A stretch of 64,000 bases of DNA, taken from positions 38,109,996 to 38,173,995 of the forward strand of contig NC_043972.1 in NCBI RefSeq assembly GCF_902148855.1. The letters are read 5' to 3'. The DNA is from Sphaeramia orbicularis (Eukaryota > Chordata > Actinopteri > Kurtiformes > Apogonidae). The notes beneath the pieces were generated by a model that was not told the DNA's origin, made no database searches, and was given only the letters and a program-made list of their open reading frames with translations. Positions 32,763 through 44,261 of this stretch are shown here, in pieces. The translations under genes were made by a program, and so were the position numbers. How positions within the stretch are numbered: the first letter of the stretch is position 1; every line of letters begins with the position of its first letter.

Positions 32763-35700
32763 ATGGGCAGTGTGTTGGCTGCCGCCTCCCCCAGCCCGGC
32801 CCCAGCTGCAGCTGGCGGTGGTCAAGGGGTCCCAGGGCTGGTGTCCGTCCCTCCAGGCTTTACTATGCCCTCCGTCTCTTCTGTCCCTCCAACAACTGAA
32901 TCCGGTCAGCAGACAGAGGGTGGAGAGTCTCCACTCCCAAACCCAGGCACATATGAGGAGTGCCACCGCAAATGCAAAGGTTAGAAAACACTAACTACTG
33001 TGGGTGATTTTAGTTTAGTCCTTGTGTTTGGTCAACTTACATGTTGTTATATGAATTGGTATATAGTAGTTCCTCTTTCATTCTGGGTTTATGTAAATGA
33101 TTGTGCTGTGATATCTGTTTGCATTTCTTTCTGTTGTAGAGGTGTTCCCGCTGCAGATGGAAGGGGTGCGGTTAGTGGTCAACAAAGGCTTGAGTAACCA
33201 CTTCCAGGTCAGCCATACTATTACCCTCAGTACCATGGGGGATTCTGGTTATCGCTTTGGTGCTACCTACGTAGGGAGTAAACAGACTGGTCCAGCAGAG
33301 GTAATGATTACTTTAAATAACTTGTATTTGGGTCAATAATGTAAAGCGCTTTGGGTGTCTAGAAAGGCGCTATATAAATCCAATCCATTATTATTATTAT
33401 TATTTGGCAGATTTTGTTATTTATAAAGTGTTTGTTCATTGGTATAAGCATTAAAACCCTCATAAGTTCTGTGATATATTTCAAGGTTTTGTTGCATTGC
33501 CTTCATATTTTTCTCTCATATTGAACATCCAAACTAAAAATCAAAGCATATTTACACTGAAACTGTTTAAAACAGTTGTGCATTTTGTTTGCTTTAGTCA
33601 TTCCCAGTCATGGTTGGAGATATGGACAATACTGGCAGCCTGAATGCTCAGATCATCCACCAGCTCACAAATGCTGTGCGCTCCAAAATAGCAATCCAGG
33701 TATAGAGATGTGTGGAGAAAACAGACTCTGAGATGTAGTCTGTTATAGTTTATTTTGTGGGTCATAGCATTTTACCAGTCTCAAGTCATTGGTTTTTTTT
33801 TGTGTGTGTTTTGCAGACTCAGCAGCATAAGTTTGTGAATTGGCAGTGTGACATGGAGTACCGAGGTGAAGACTTCACCTCTGCTGTGACACTCGGAAAT
33901 CCAGATGTAATTGCTGGATCTGGTATGATTGTTTTTACAAAGGTGTGGTAAAGAAAATAACTACTGTGTAGGGCTATGTGAATAAATACTGCACGCTTTT
34001 TGTCACAGTTACTGTTATTATGTGATACATTTACATAAGATTATAATTTCAGGGTCCAAGTTCTTGAGAAAATAATTTGGAAGTTATACATGGTGGCAGC
34101 TGTGATTTAAAAAGTGGACTTCCTCAGTCTAAGGGAGAAGACATCATGCAGTAACCTGTGCCTGTAATCTTTTTACCATTTTCTCTAGGCATTTTAGTGG
34201 CCCACTATCTTCAGTCAATCACACCTTCACTGGCTCTGGGTGGTGAACTAGTGTACCACAGGAGACCAGGGGAGGAAGGAACCGTCACATCTCTCCTGGG
34301 GAGATACACAGGTCTGTTGAACTGTGCACACCAGAGCTATTTGTTTCATTAGATTCACATTTTACAGTTGATGTATGTCTAATATAATCTTCATATTTTG
34401 TAAACTTGCTCATAATATCATGTACTTTTCCGTTGCATGACCGGGATTTAGATAAATGTATACCCCCTCACAGTAAATCAGCCAAAGTTTTACATTTTTG
34501 TTTGGAGATTTTAAAAAATCACTGATTTCACAATTTTCTTTGAATTAAAAAGTGATAAACCACATTTTTTTATCTGAAGATTGAAGCCTATAAACAAAGT
34601 AACAGAATATTAGAATAGAATTAATGATAATGATAAATCGACACAAAGGAGATATATCTAACTGAGGGTGTATAATGGCATATTTTTAAACTGTACACAT
34701 ATTCTCTTTTGAATTAAAGATTTCCATAAAGAATGGGAAAATGCAGCTTGTGTAAATGCAGCCTCGCTAACTGATCAATAAGAGAGCTTTCAATACTGAA
34801 AAACTATTTGAGTCTGAAAATAGAGATGCCACAAAGAAGAGTAATATAAATAATGTTACCGCTTGAAATTGACTAAAAACGGGTACATATGGGTAAATTC
34901 ACCTGCTGGTTCCCCTGACACCTTCAATGGCAGCTCAGTGCTAATTGTGTGTGTGTGCGCGTGCTAATGCTATGTACCGTGTGTGTATCGGGATGGGTAA
35001 AATGCAGAGTCTGGATTTCCCTGCAGGGGTAACTAAATCGAGTTAACTGTTAATCTAAGCATGCAGTACTGTAGTAACAGATAAAACATTAAGTATATTT
35101 AAATGCAATTAAGACATAAATCATGCATGTAAATTTTAAATAATTCCTTACATAAAGTGATGAAGTCCAGCAACTGACCAGGTACAATCAGATGTGAAGT
35201 ATTAAATAGTAAGAATAAAATAACCCAAAATAAAATCATTAGACCCAATAGTTGAACAATCAAACATAGTAATAGAGCAGGTAGGTGCATCACACAGTTG
35301 TTTTTATACATGATTCATTTTTTTTTTTTTTTTTTTTTTTTGTTCCTTTTCTTGCCAGGTGATAACTATGTTGCTACTTTGACTCTCGGAGGTGCAGGAG
35401 CTCATGCTACATACTATCACAAAGCAAATGATCAGGTAAAAAAAAGTTACTTTGCCCTCTACATTGGCCCAAATGTGGCATTTTGGTGCAGATTCTGGAT
35501 CTTACATATGAGATTAACTTCTGTCTGATTTTGCAGTTGCAGATAGGAGTCGAATTTGAAGCCAGCACAAGGATGCAAGACACAACAACATCATTTGGTT
35601 ACCAGCTGGACCTTCCTAAAGCTAATTTGCTATTTAAAGGTAAATACATATGAATGCATGTGTAGCTCCTTCAGGGTGGTGTCCTTCAATTTTACCTAGA

Positions 35701-36333
35701 GGTAGACTGATATATCAGGCCCATATATTGATTTTTTTCAATATTGGCCATCGACCTCAATTTGTTTTTCAAAGCCGATATTTGATTAGTTGTAAAAATA
35801 TTATATGAAACCTGTTATATGGCAACAGGGTGGTGCAGCGGATAGCACTTGTGCCTCACAGCAAGAAGGTCCTGGGTTTGATTCCAACACCAGTTGATGG
35901 GGGTGGGACCTTTCTGTGTGGAGTTTGCATGTTCTCCCCATGTCTGTGTGGGTTTTCTCTGGATACTCTGGCTCCTCCCACCATCCAAAGACATGCACTG
36001 ATAGGTTAATTGGTTAATCTAAATTGCCATTAGGTGTGAATGTGAGAGTGATTGTTTGTCACTATATATCGGCCCTGCGACGAACTGGTGACATGTCCAG
36101 GGTGTACCCCGCCTTCGCCCATAAGTAGCTGGGATAGGCTCCAGCGACCCCCGTGACCCTAGTGAGGATAAAGCGGGTTTAGAAAATGAATGAATGAATA
36201 TACATGTTTTAAGATTTTTGATCCGAAAGAGTACTATGTGTATTTGTATTAAAAATTAAATTTATATTGCTGCATAGTTGCTGAGTGTTTCAACTGTATT
36301 TTGCAGTCAATGAGTCAATGTGCCTTTAAAAAA

Positions 36334-36431
<98 letters not shown>

Positions 36432-36732
36432 CGGCCTTAAAAGTCGGCTGTAGATATTGGCCATCAGATGACCAAATCTTGAAAAATTGGCATCAGCCTT
36501 AGAAAAACCCATATCGGTCAACCTCTAATTTTCCCAATGCAAATATTAATAAATACCAAACTATTCTTTTTTTCCTCCTTTGTACTTCTCAGGCACAGTT
36601 GATAGTAATTGGGTGGTTGGAGCAACCCTTGAAAAGAAACTGCTGCCACTGCCTCTCTCACTGGCCTTAGGGGCTTTCCTCAACCATCGCAAGAATAAGT
36701 TCCAGTGTGGCTTTGGTGTCACTATTGGCTAG
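32763..36732 (+). CDS. tomm40: Mitochondrial import receptor subunit TOM40 homolog
   Basis: Beta-barrel pore of the TOM complex in the mitochondrial outer membrane, through which nearly all nuclear-encoded precursors pass. Eight coding exons: 32763-32979, 33140-33300, 33598-33699, 33817-33922, 34189-34311, 35359-35435, 35537-35639, 36593-36732; 1029 nt, 342 aa (human 361). Seen: a Pro/Ala/Gly/Ser-rich N-terminus, then [88 protein letters not shown] and a C-terminus [12 protein letters not shown], which carries the beta-signal strand used by SAM for barrel insertion. All of these match the TOM40 family. The start is the first ATG of the exon. TOM40B is less likely given the Pro-rich N-terminus and full barrel match. 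Confidence 0.95.
33330..33407 (+). mobile_element. Retroelement 3' end with ATT tail
   Basis: AATGTAAAGCGCTTTGGGTG, then AAGGCGCTATATAAATCC and an (ATT)n tail, in tomm40 intron 2 only about 30 bp past the donor. It is the same family as the minus-strand copy at 17985-18120. Confidence 0.6.
34312..35358 (+). other. tomm40 intron between the fifth and sixth coding exons
   Basis: AT-rich, with a short TG run near 34945 and a T-run of about 23 at 35318-35341 next to the acceptor. Nothing else is recognised. Confidence 0.6.
35824..36200 (+). mobile_element. tRNA-derived SINE, near full length
   Basis: The head shows A-box-like GGTGGTGCAGCGGATAGCAC and B-box-like GGGTTTGATTCC, as in tRNA-derived SINEs. 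The body has TGTGTGGAGTTTGCATGTTC and CCAAAGACATGCA, and the 3' end GGATAAAGCGGGTTTAGAAA then AATGAATGAATGA. It is a very common teleost SINE. A diverged minus-strand piece is at 59160-59260. Confidence 0.85.
36328..36429. repeat. A-run followed by AT microsatellite
   Basis: About 24 A then about 39 AT units, inside the MITE in the last tomm40 intron. Confidence 0.95.
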
Positions 36733-37074
36733 AGGAGCAGGGGCCACACAGAGCCAGCTCACAGGCCACAGCTTGGACCGGCACTGAGACACACAGGAAC
36801 CTGGACTGAGTATAAGAAATTGGATTCAAAGACTCTCTTACAACTGTGAAATCTGGGACAGATAGAGAGACTCATAACTACCAAGGAGCCAGGACTGGCC
36901 AAGCCATGCCTACATTCTGTAGCACAAATGTCTTTCCTTTATGGTGTATTGGATATACCCAGAGGCTATACAGATGTATATCAGAGGGCATCAGATGATG
37001 CATGAGAACATGTGACGCTAAAATCATTGTAAGTGGGTAGACATAATATATGGTGACCATGTCTGATGGATTGA

Positions 37075-37080
37075 AATAAA
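37075..37080 (+). terminator. Polyadenylation signal of tomm40
   Basis: AATAAA 343 bp after the tomm40 stop, followed by a GT/T-rich stretch (TTTTTGTACAAGTGGATGTTG). Confidence 0.75.
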
Positions 37081-37104
37081 TGTGATTACTTTTTGTACAA
37101 GTGG

Positions 37105-38980
37105 ATGTTGTGTGATTTTAAAAAGGGAAATGCCAGGGTGCAGACTGCAGACAATGCATTCTATCTTTGGTAATAATGGCTACAGTACATAATATTCAGA
37201 ATCTGGTGAGTTAAACGGCTAAAAGAGAATAGTCAGTGGGAACTCAGAACGAGTGTCGTAATTTCTACTGGGGACGTGGTGATAATGATACTGATCTGAA
37301 CAGCTGGATCAGATAAGGTGGAGTACAGTTTTATTTATAGTTTATCTGCTAAATCTTTCCTTTCCAAAAATGACTTGGAAAACAAATGACAAGAGTGCTG
37401 GTTAGCCAGTGTTTATAAAGATGCACTATGGTGTTGAATATATAAATAGCTTCAAGTACATTGAGATTAATGGAAATATACATCTTACATGAGAAGGAAT
37501 GTGAAAAGTGAATATATTCTAATATGCAGACTTAAATCGTGGAACAACTGAATAAAACTCATTCTCAGTTTTATAGAATTTCCCGTTTTTGTTTTGAAAC
37601 TATGGCCAACCAGTACACATGACTTGCTTTTCTTTATTCATGATCCACATTTGGTGAAGTGTCACTGCTTTTATTCTGGAGGCATTTTGCTTGTAGATAT
37701 CGGCGGTGATATCGGTGACATGGGCTCCTACCCAAAGACTGTCTAGTTTAATTCTATTATTCACCATGTATTTATACCATTTCCCTCTGTTTTTCTAAAT
37801 AATGACCAAAAAGTATGTTAGTGTTCTACAAAATAAGACCTTACAAAATAAATGTCATCTACTGACAACAAAGGTCAGGACTTTGGAGGTATTTCACACA
37901 ACTGACAGAAATTATTTTTTCCAAGTTGCTGGTGCAAGAGCATTCATATAAAGATAATTAAGTGTGTATTTATTCCCTATACTTTGTTTTACCAAGAAAC
38001 AACAGTGGTGTTTAAAGTCAAGTCTGGTGTTTCTTACCCCATCCCAGTCTATTCCAAACAGTGAGACGTTTTGCTTATTAATTAATCTGTGAACAGTGGT
38101 ATCTGATTAGTATCGGCCCATACTCAAAGCCTGGGAATTGTTGACTGTTTGACATGTAAAAGTCAGATCAGTGCGTCCTTAAGCTCTATGAAGTTTTTGA
38201 ATCAATAGGAAACTACTAAACGGTGTGTTTAATGATCTGTAGGAGTTAATCTGCTGCCCCCTAGTGTCCAAAAACAGTTACTGTCACATAAGTGTAACTG
38301 TACCCACGACTGCCCTATCCTGTTCTCTTTAGGTGTACAAATACACAGTTTCTCTTTATAGGTACAAGACTTTATTGATCCCACTGTGGGGAAATTCCAG
38401 TGTCTACAGCAGAAAAGTACTAGTAAATAAGTGAAAAACAAAGTGTAGAGAAACAGGCAGAAACAGGAGAATCTGTTACTTATATTACTTGTTCTGTACA
38501 TGCATGAATAAAATAATCCCAGTTTTAAAGTATCATATTTTGATTTGGTATACCTAAACTTTAATACAATGTATGTGGTTTTGATCACTGGAGCTAATAG
38601 AAACCTGTTATCACACACTAGCAAACTAATGGAGTAAATCTCATATATGAGAATATAAACATCAGACAGACATGTTCAAATAGGTCACACTAGAGGCTTA
38701 TTTTGTTTTTAAAAGCTGTTTTGTCCAGAAACCTTTGATTTTAATGATCCATATATTTCTAGTATATCCTAGTTATATCTTGTATGAAAATGAGAATTGT
38801 ATACATTTCTAAATTAATTTAATTTAATTTAGTTTAATTTTACTTAGCAGCAAGAAAACAATTTGTGCAAAAAAGGACTGTATAAAAGTATCACACAAAG
38901 TACTGAAAAATGTAAACAGTGTACTAAAGCTACAAGATGAAAATGAAATATACATATACAACTAAAGTACTACAACACTA
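37105..38980. other. Spacer between tomm40 and the meprin pseudogene
   Basis: No gene is recognised. It holds a stretch (37360-37540) resembling part of the helicase intron 4 and a minus-strand LINE end (38360-38470). Confidence 0.55.
38360..38470 (-). mobile_element. L2/Rex1-like LINE 3' end (minus strand)
   Basis: GACTTTATTGATCCCACTGT, GGGGAAATTCCAG and CTACAGCAGAAAAGTACTAG match the 3' UTR ends at 28421 and 39990. Very short, 5'-truncated copy. Confidence 0.6.
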
Positions 38981-39865
38981 CTAATATATACAAAAAGCTA
39001 ATGCTATGCTACAGATGAGCGATATGTAAAATAAATAATAATACATACAGGTAATATAGGATATATACAAGGTAAATAAGGTCTTTGCTTTGAACATCTG
39101 CAGCTGGATGTTGGTGTTGTCATCTACTGTTTGAAAGGTCACCTGTCTGTCATATTTACCATACAGCAGTTGTACAAACACTCCAGCAAAGGTCTTGTAG
39201 AGTATTACCCCTTCTGTAGAGACCTGTAAACATGGCCCCCTCTGGAGTACTGCCGTGGGCGATGTGTTGTGATTCCAGATGGACCAGAGTCGGAAACCTT
39301 TTTCAGTGTCATTTATCTGCAAGATTACATATGGACACTTGACCTCTGATGCCATTAACTGTCGATGTTCCTGTTCCTTATGAACTTCAGTGCCACCTGG
39401 AAAGACTTGGGGACATTCAAACATGATGGTGAGAGGTTTGTGGACCTGGAGGTTCGGTTTTGTTGCAAAGAACAGGATGTCCACAAAGTCTCTTTACAAT
39501 CACAAAAATGTATTACAAAAGTAACTGATGAGATATGTTAATCAGATTTGTTCTATGAACTCAATTTTTTATCAGTTTTTAATCACATTATGGGATTGTG
39601 TGCAATCAAATCATTGGTCCATTTTTCTTCAATGAGAGATCAATTACTCCAAATATTTACCTTTGACCTTTTGACTGAATATGTAGCACCACAGCTGGAC
39701 GACCTTCAACCAACCATTATTTTCCAGGTAGATGGTGCACCACCATACTGGGGACTGCATGTTGGTGGGTTCCAAAATCAAACATTTCTAGATTGGTGGA
39801 TTGGAAGAGATGACCAGATTCCCTGGACACCTCATTCACCAGATGTCACTGCCCTGGATTTCTTT

Positions 39866-39998
39866 GTATAAGATAAGATAAGATAAGATAAGGTAAGGTA
39901 AGGTAAGGTAAGGTAAGGTAAGGTAAGGTAAGGTAAGGTGAGGTGAGGTGAGGTGAGGTGAGGTGAGGTGAGGTGAGGTGAGGTGAGGCGAGGCGAGG
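39866..39998. repeat. Pentanucleotide array (GATAA to GGTAA to GGTGA)
   Basis: Tail of the minus-strand LINE, expanded to about 25 pentamers whose sequence drifts along the array from AAGAT to GGTAA to GGTGA to GGCGA. Such ordered drift suggests replication slippage after insertion. Confidence 0.85.
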
Positions 39999-41137
39999 TG
40001 AGACGAGACAAGACTTTATTAGTCCCACAAGGGGAAATTCCAGGTTTACAGCAGCAAAGTACAAAAGCACACAAGAGCAAAAGAAGTGCAAAATCAAAAA
40101 TAAAGACAAATCAAAAAAGCTGTATACAATTCACAGCTGTGCACATGCTGATCATGCCACAGGTTGGATAGGGATACCGTTTATTGCAAAGAATTATTTG
40201 GAGCCGCTTCTGTTGTGGAGCCTGACAGCTGCAGGAAGGAAAGGCCTGCAGTACCTCTCCTTCACACACTTGAGGTGTCTCATCCTGTCACTAATGGAGC
40301 TCCTTACTGCAGTGAGTGTGTGTTGGAGGGGGTGGGAGTCTTTGTCCATCATGGAGGACAGCTTGGCTGTCAGCCTCCTCTTCCCCACCTCCTCCACAGG
40401 TTCCAGAGGACATTCCAGGACAGAGCTGGCCTTTTAAATCAGTTTGTCCAGCCTCTTCCTATCAGCTGCTGTGATGCTGCTCCCCCAACAGACCACACTG
40501 TAGAAGATGGCAAAGGCCACAACAGAATCATAAAAGGTCTTCAGGAGAGCCCCCTGCACCCCAAAGGACCTCATCCTCCTGAGCAGATAAACTCTGCACT
40601 GACCTTTTATGTGAAGTGCAGTGGTGTTATCAGTCCAGTCCAGTTTATGGTTCAGATGAACACCCAGGTACTTATGAGATGTCACCATCTCAATGTCCCT
40701 TCCCTGGATGTTCATTGGTGATGGGAGGTGCGGGGGCGCCAATGAAAGTTCACAACCAGCTCCTTGGTCTTACTGGCATTGATCAGGAGGTGGTTTCACT
40801 GGCACCGGTCCACAAAGTCCTGGATAAGTCCCCCGTATGACTAGTCGTCCCCATCTGTGATGAGGCCAACGATTGCAGATTCATCAAAGAACTTCTGCAT
40901 GTGGCAGGTGGGTGGCAGGTGGGTGACAGGTGGGAAAGTCAGCAGTGTAGAGAGTGAAGAGGAACGGTGCCAGTACCATTCCCTGGGGGGCCCCAACACT
41001 GCAGAGAACAGTCTCAGATACACAGTCCCGGGTCCTCACATACTGTGGGCGGTTGGTAAGGTAGTCCAAAATCTAGTATGTGAGGTGATAGTCCACCCCT
41101 GAAGGCTCCAGCTTGTCCCTCAGGATGTCCGTTTCTA
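39871..41137 (-). mobile_element. L2/Rex1-like LINE, 5'-truncated, inserted in the mariner transposase
   Basis: Read on the minus strand: YLTNRPQYVRTRDCVSETV and GAPQGMVLAPFLFTLYTADF (reverse-transcriptase core), then HKYLGVHLNHKLDWTDNT, FYDSVVAFAIFYSVVCWGSS and SHPLQHTLTAVRSSISDRMR, ending in the ORF2 C-terminus and a 3' UTR with GGGGAAATTCC. The tail is a long run of AAGAT/GGTAA/GGTGA pentamers (39871-39995). Flanking TTTGTAT and TTTCTAT at the ends look like a short target duplication with one mismatch. Frame breaks make it inactive. Confidence 0.85.
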
Positions 41138-41404
41138 TGGGGTTATGTTAAAGATATCGTGTATTGAACAAAGCTACAGGACATCAGTGACCTGAAGTAA
41201 AAGATCACTGATGCCATTGACACCATTGATGACACTATGATACAGCCAACATGGAAACAAATCCAGTACCATCAGGATGTGCTTCATGTAACTAATGGTT
41301 CCCACATAGAGGTGAATTAAATGAGGGAAGAAAACTCCAATATATACTGATTCATTTGCTTTTGTAGTAAATGTATTAAATTGATAACAGACTTCTGTAA
41401 CTGA

Positions 41405-42262
41405 GGATCGGACAGCCAAGGCCCCTGCCTTGGTCTGCTGTTCAATCCAAAAAGCACCGGATGCTTCTGCTTCTCCCAGCAGGTAGTGGGCCCACAGGGT
41501 GACAATCCCACATCACTGGTTCGGGCTGGGCCTGGCTGGACCCCATGGGCAAAGGCCTGGCCATCATTCACTTGCCCATGGGCCCCAATCCCAGGCCTGA
41601 CTCCAGGGCGGAGCCCTGGTAACTCTCCAGGCTGGGTACACACACTCTGATTTCAAGTATCTTGGGATCTTGTTCATGAGTGAGGGTAGGATGGATGTAC
41701 GGATGGACGGATATTGACAGGCGGATCGGAGGTGGAACATCTGGATTGATGCGGATGCTAAACTGGTCCATTGTGGTGAAGAGGGAGCTAAGCTGAAAGG
41801 CGAAGCTCTTGATTTACAGGTCGATCTACGGTCCGACCCTCACCTATGGTCATGAGCTCTGGGGAATGACCGAAAGAATGAGGTCACGAGTACAAGTGGC
41901 TGAAATGAGTTTCCTTCACTGGGTGGCTGAGCTCAGCCTTAGGGTGAGGAGCTCGGACATCCCGGAGGGACTCGGAGTAGAGCTGCTGCTCCTCCACGTC
42001 CAGAGGAGCCAGTTGAGGTGGTTCAGGCATCTAGTGAGGATGCCTCCCGGACACCTACCAGGGGAGGTGTTTCGGGCATGTCCATTCGGGAGGAGACCAT
42101 GGGGCCGACCCAGGACATGCTGGAGGGATTATATATCTCAGTTGGCCTGGGAATGCTTCAGGGTTCCCCAGAAAGAGCTGGTGGAAGTGGCTGGGGAGAG
42201 GGCTGTCTGGGCTTCTTTGATGAGGCTGCTGTCCCCACGACCCGGAGCAGGATAAGCGGATG
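41405..42262 (+). mobile_element. Rex3-like (RTE clade) LINE 3' end
   Basis: Translation gives SIYGPTLTYGHELWGMTERM, RVQVAEMSFLHWVAELSLRV, SQLRWFRHLVRMPPGHLPGE, CPFGRRPWGRPRTCWRDYI and RAVWASLMRLLSPRPGAG before a stop, then GATAAGCGGATGAAGATG, the GATG-type tail of Rex3. This is the reverse-transcriptase C-terminus of fish RTE elements. The GC-rich lead-in (41405-41640) is probably part of the same copy. 5'-truncated and nested in the mariner-like element. Confidence 0.82.
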
Positions 42263-42560
42263 AAGATGCACAGTTTGGTATGGTACAGTACGGTATGTAA
42301 AGAGACTTTATGGACACCCTGTACATCAGATTAGAACCCAAATGACTATCTACCTCTGTTTAGGTAGTTGCGGTCCAGTATTATTACTGTTGATCCATCT
42401 CATGAGTTGAAGGTCTACTGTACAGTCACACACACCTGATCCAGATGCTGCGATGTTGTGACTGTGGAAATAGCAGAACTGCAGACACTTGATATGACAC
42501 TCCCTATTGAGGCTCATCCTCTTGGTCACTCAGACTCTCTTCTATCCAGACGCTTTACTA

Positions 42561-42763
42561 ACAGACATGAAACAACCTCAAATTTTGTTTCCAACATTCA
42601 TATTTTAATGTGCACATATAAACACATTTAGTTGATAAGATCTGGAGGATGGGATTCTTTTAGTGCTGTACTTTAATATATAAAAACATTGATTTCCATC
42701 AGACCACACAACATTTTCATTACATAATCATATTTTAAATGACACTAGGGATTTCCATAGACA

Positions 42764-42801
<38 letters not shown>

Positions 42802-44261
42802 CCATAGACACTCCGTGTTATTAATGGCACGTCTATGTTTGACTGGTGGCTGGGTTTGGTTTTCCAAAAAGGTCAGATGACAACAACTGGGACGAACAGA
42901 ATCCACACCTACATACTGTTCTTTACATTTAAATTATTTAACATCTGAACAGACGTCCAGAATATCAAGCGCTACATCTATAAATAAAAGCAAAAACTGT
43001 ATTTTTCACACACTGCATTCATAAAAACTCTTCAAGAATATACCTGTTCTAATGCCACCTTTGTTTCAGTAATGCTCTTGATTTCTTCAATTTCTAACAT
43101 AAAAAAAACTGTTTCATGCAAGTAATGAAAACATGTATTGTATGTGAGGCATTGATACATTAAGTCAAAACAATAACAACATAATAATGAACACCGATTA
43201 AATCAGAGGAAGTAATGTACTGGAAGATTTTTGTCAGCAGGTCAGATCAGATCAGCATGTTTTTCCTGTTTCAACCAATGGAAAGTTAAAACTGGTCTCT
43301 CACAAGTATTTTACTTCAAATTCCAGTTTGAGAGTGAGAGTTGGGGCAACGAGGGGGGAAACCACCTAATTCATCAACCGAAAAACAAGGACATTCATCC
43401 TCAGGGTGTGTTTTGAACTGAAGAAATGATGAGAAATAAGACATTAGATTGGCCTCGATAGAGGCACGCTACCACCAAAAAAACAAAAAAAAAAAGCCGC
43501 AACAAATTAGGTTGTTATTTAACTGGGCATAAAGTATTTCTTTTTAATTGAGAGTCTTTACCTCCTGTCTACCCCTTTGATGAATTTACGTCTTTCTTGA
43601 CTAAACTTGAAAAGTCTTGAAGGAAAAGGCATCCATAATATGAATGGTGCTTTTCTCATGACATATTTTACCTCATACATCCAACAGGAATCATATATTG
43701 TTTCACAAGGATCATAGCGTTCTTATAAAACAAGTTTAAACAATATATGTCCCTCTGTGCACAAACTGGTTAAATATATGTTCACCTTTGGACATCAGTC
43801 ACTAGTGACTGTGTTAATGAATTCATTAAGGTTTGATTTATATGTCATATTCTGGCTCAACAAAAGAGGACAGAACACAAAGAGAACGATTAACCCTATA
43901 AACCCTAGGCTTAAAATGGTCCATCTGGGCTTTTTTTTTCTTATTTTGATTAGAAAAAGGTTAAAAAATATATTGTGAGTTCTTTTACCCATTTTTCTAG
44001 AGCACTTAGAACTTTGAAAATCTAGAAGTCATTTACATTTTACTGCATGCTATAATGCTGCTAAAACGGATTCATCTCAAGCTTCTAGTGCAGGTGTGAG
44101 TGAAATACTGTAATGACCCAATAAAACCTATAAAGCACAACGTCTCAGGTTTCAGAAGCTGTTGAAATTTTTCCAATTGCAAAAACAGTGACAGAGTTAA
44201 AGCCATCGAAACTGCATATGCAAAGGGTGTATCAGGGATGACACATCAGGTTTTAAAGGAT
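42561..44261. other. Non-coding stretch with A-run
   Basis: No gene is recognised over 1.7 kb. A 36-base A-run lies at 42764-42799. TTAACCCTATAAACCC at about 43889 resembles the start of the piggyBac-like element at 47472, but no matching right end was found nearby. Confidence 0.5.

Larger units (their letters stand above)
35697..36527. mobile_element. DNA-transposon MITE split by a SINE
   Basis: The left end TAGAGGTAGACTGATAT and the right end, inverted TAGAGGTTGACCGATAT, bound a fish repeat rich in GGCC/ATTGGC words. A SINE (35824-36200) and an A/AT-rich run (36328-36429) sit inside. Present in the last tomm40 intron. Confidence 0.65.
39473..42321 (+). mobile_element. Mariner-like DNA transposon containing two nested LINEs
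   Basis: Terminal inverted repeats of about 26 bp: the left end starts CAGGATGTCCACAAAGTCTC and the right end is the inverse of CAGGGTGTCCATAAAGTCTC; the right end is followed by TA. The plus strand encodes the C-terminal half of a DDE transposase: FQVDGAPPYWGLHV, WIGRDDQIPWTPHSPDVTAL and DFF (39548-39871), resuming after the LINE as GYVKDIVY, TDAIDTIDDTMIQPTW and NGSHIEV (41143-41320). Internal stops show it is dead. The N-terminal half was not recognised. Confidence 0.82.
38981..42560 (-). pseudogene. Broken meprin-beta-like duplicate (MAM and MATH exons)
   Basis: On the minus strand, 39484-39000 matches the MATH exon of the intact meprin (52389-52838): CPYVILQINDTEKGF versus CPHVTMQIDDFKNV, GVILYKTFAGVFVQLLYGK versus GVILYQTYAGVFVQMMSGK, RQVTFQTVDDNTNIQLQM versus RQVTLMNVDQDPNIQEQM. 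At 42436-42560 the MAM exon is recognisable (NRECHIKCLQFCYFHS versus NRQCHIQCLQFYYFHS) with in-frame stops, and a frame change is visible near 39400. The astacin exons are absent. A mariner-like transposon (39473-42321) separates the two parts. Same strand as the intact gene about 9 kb away, so probably a tandem duplicate that decayed. Confidence 0.8.

Noticed and set aside
41809-42255. 148-residue plus-strand open frame
   Set aside because: It is the C-terminus of a Rex3-like LINE reverse transcriptase, not a host gene.
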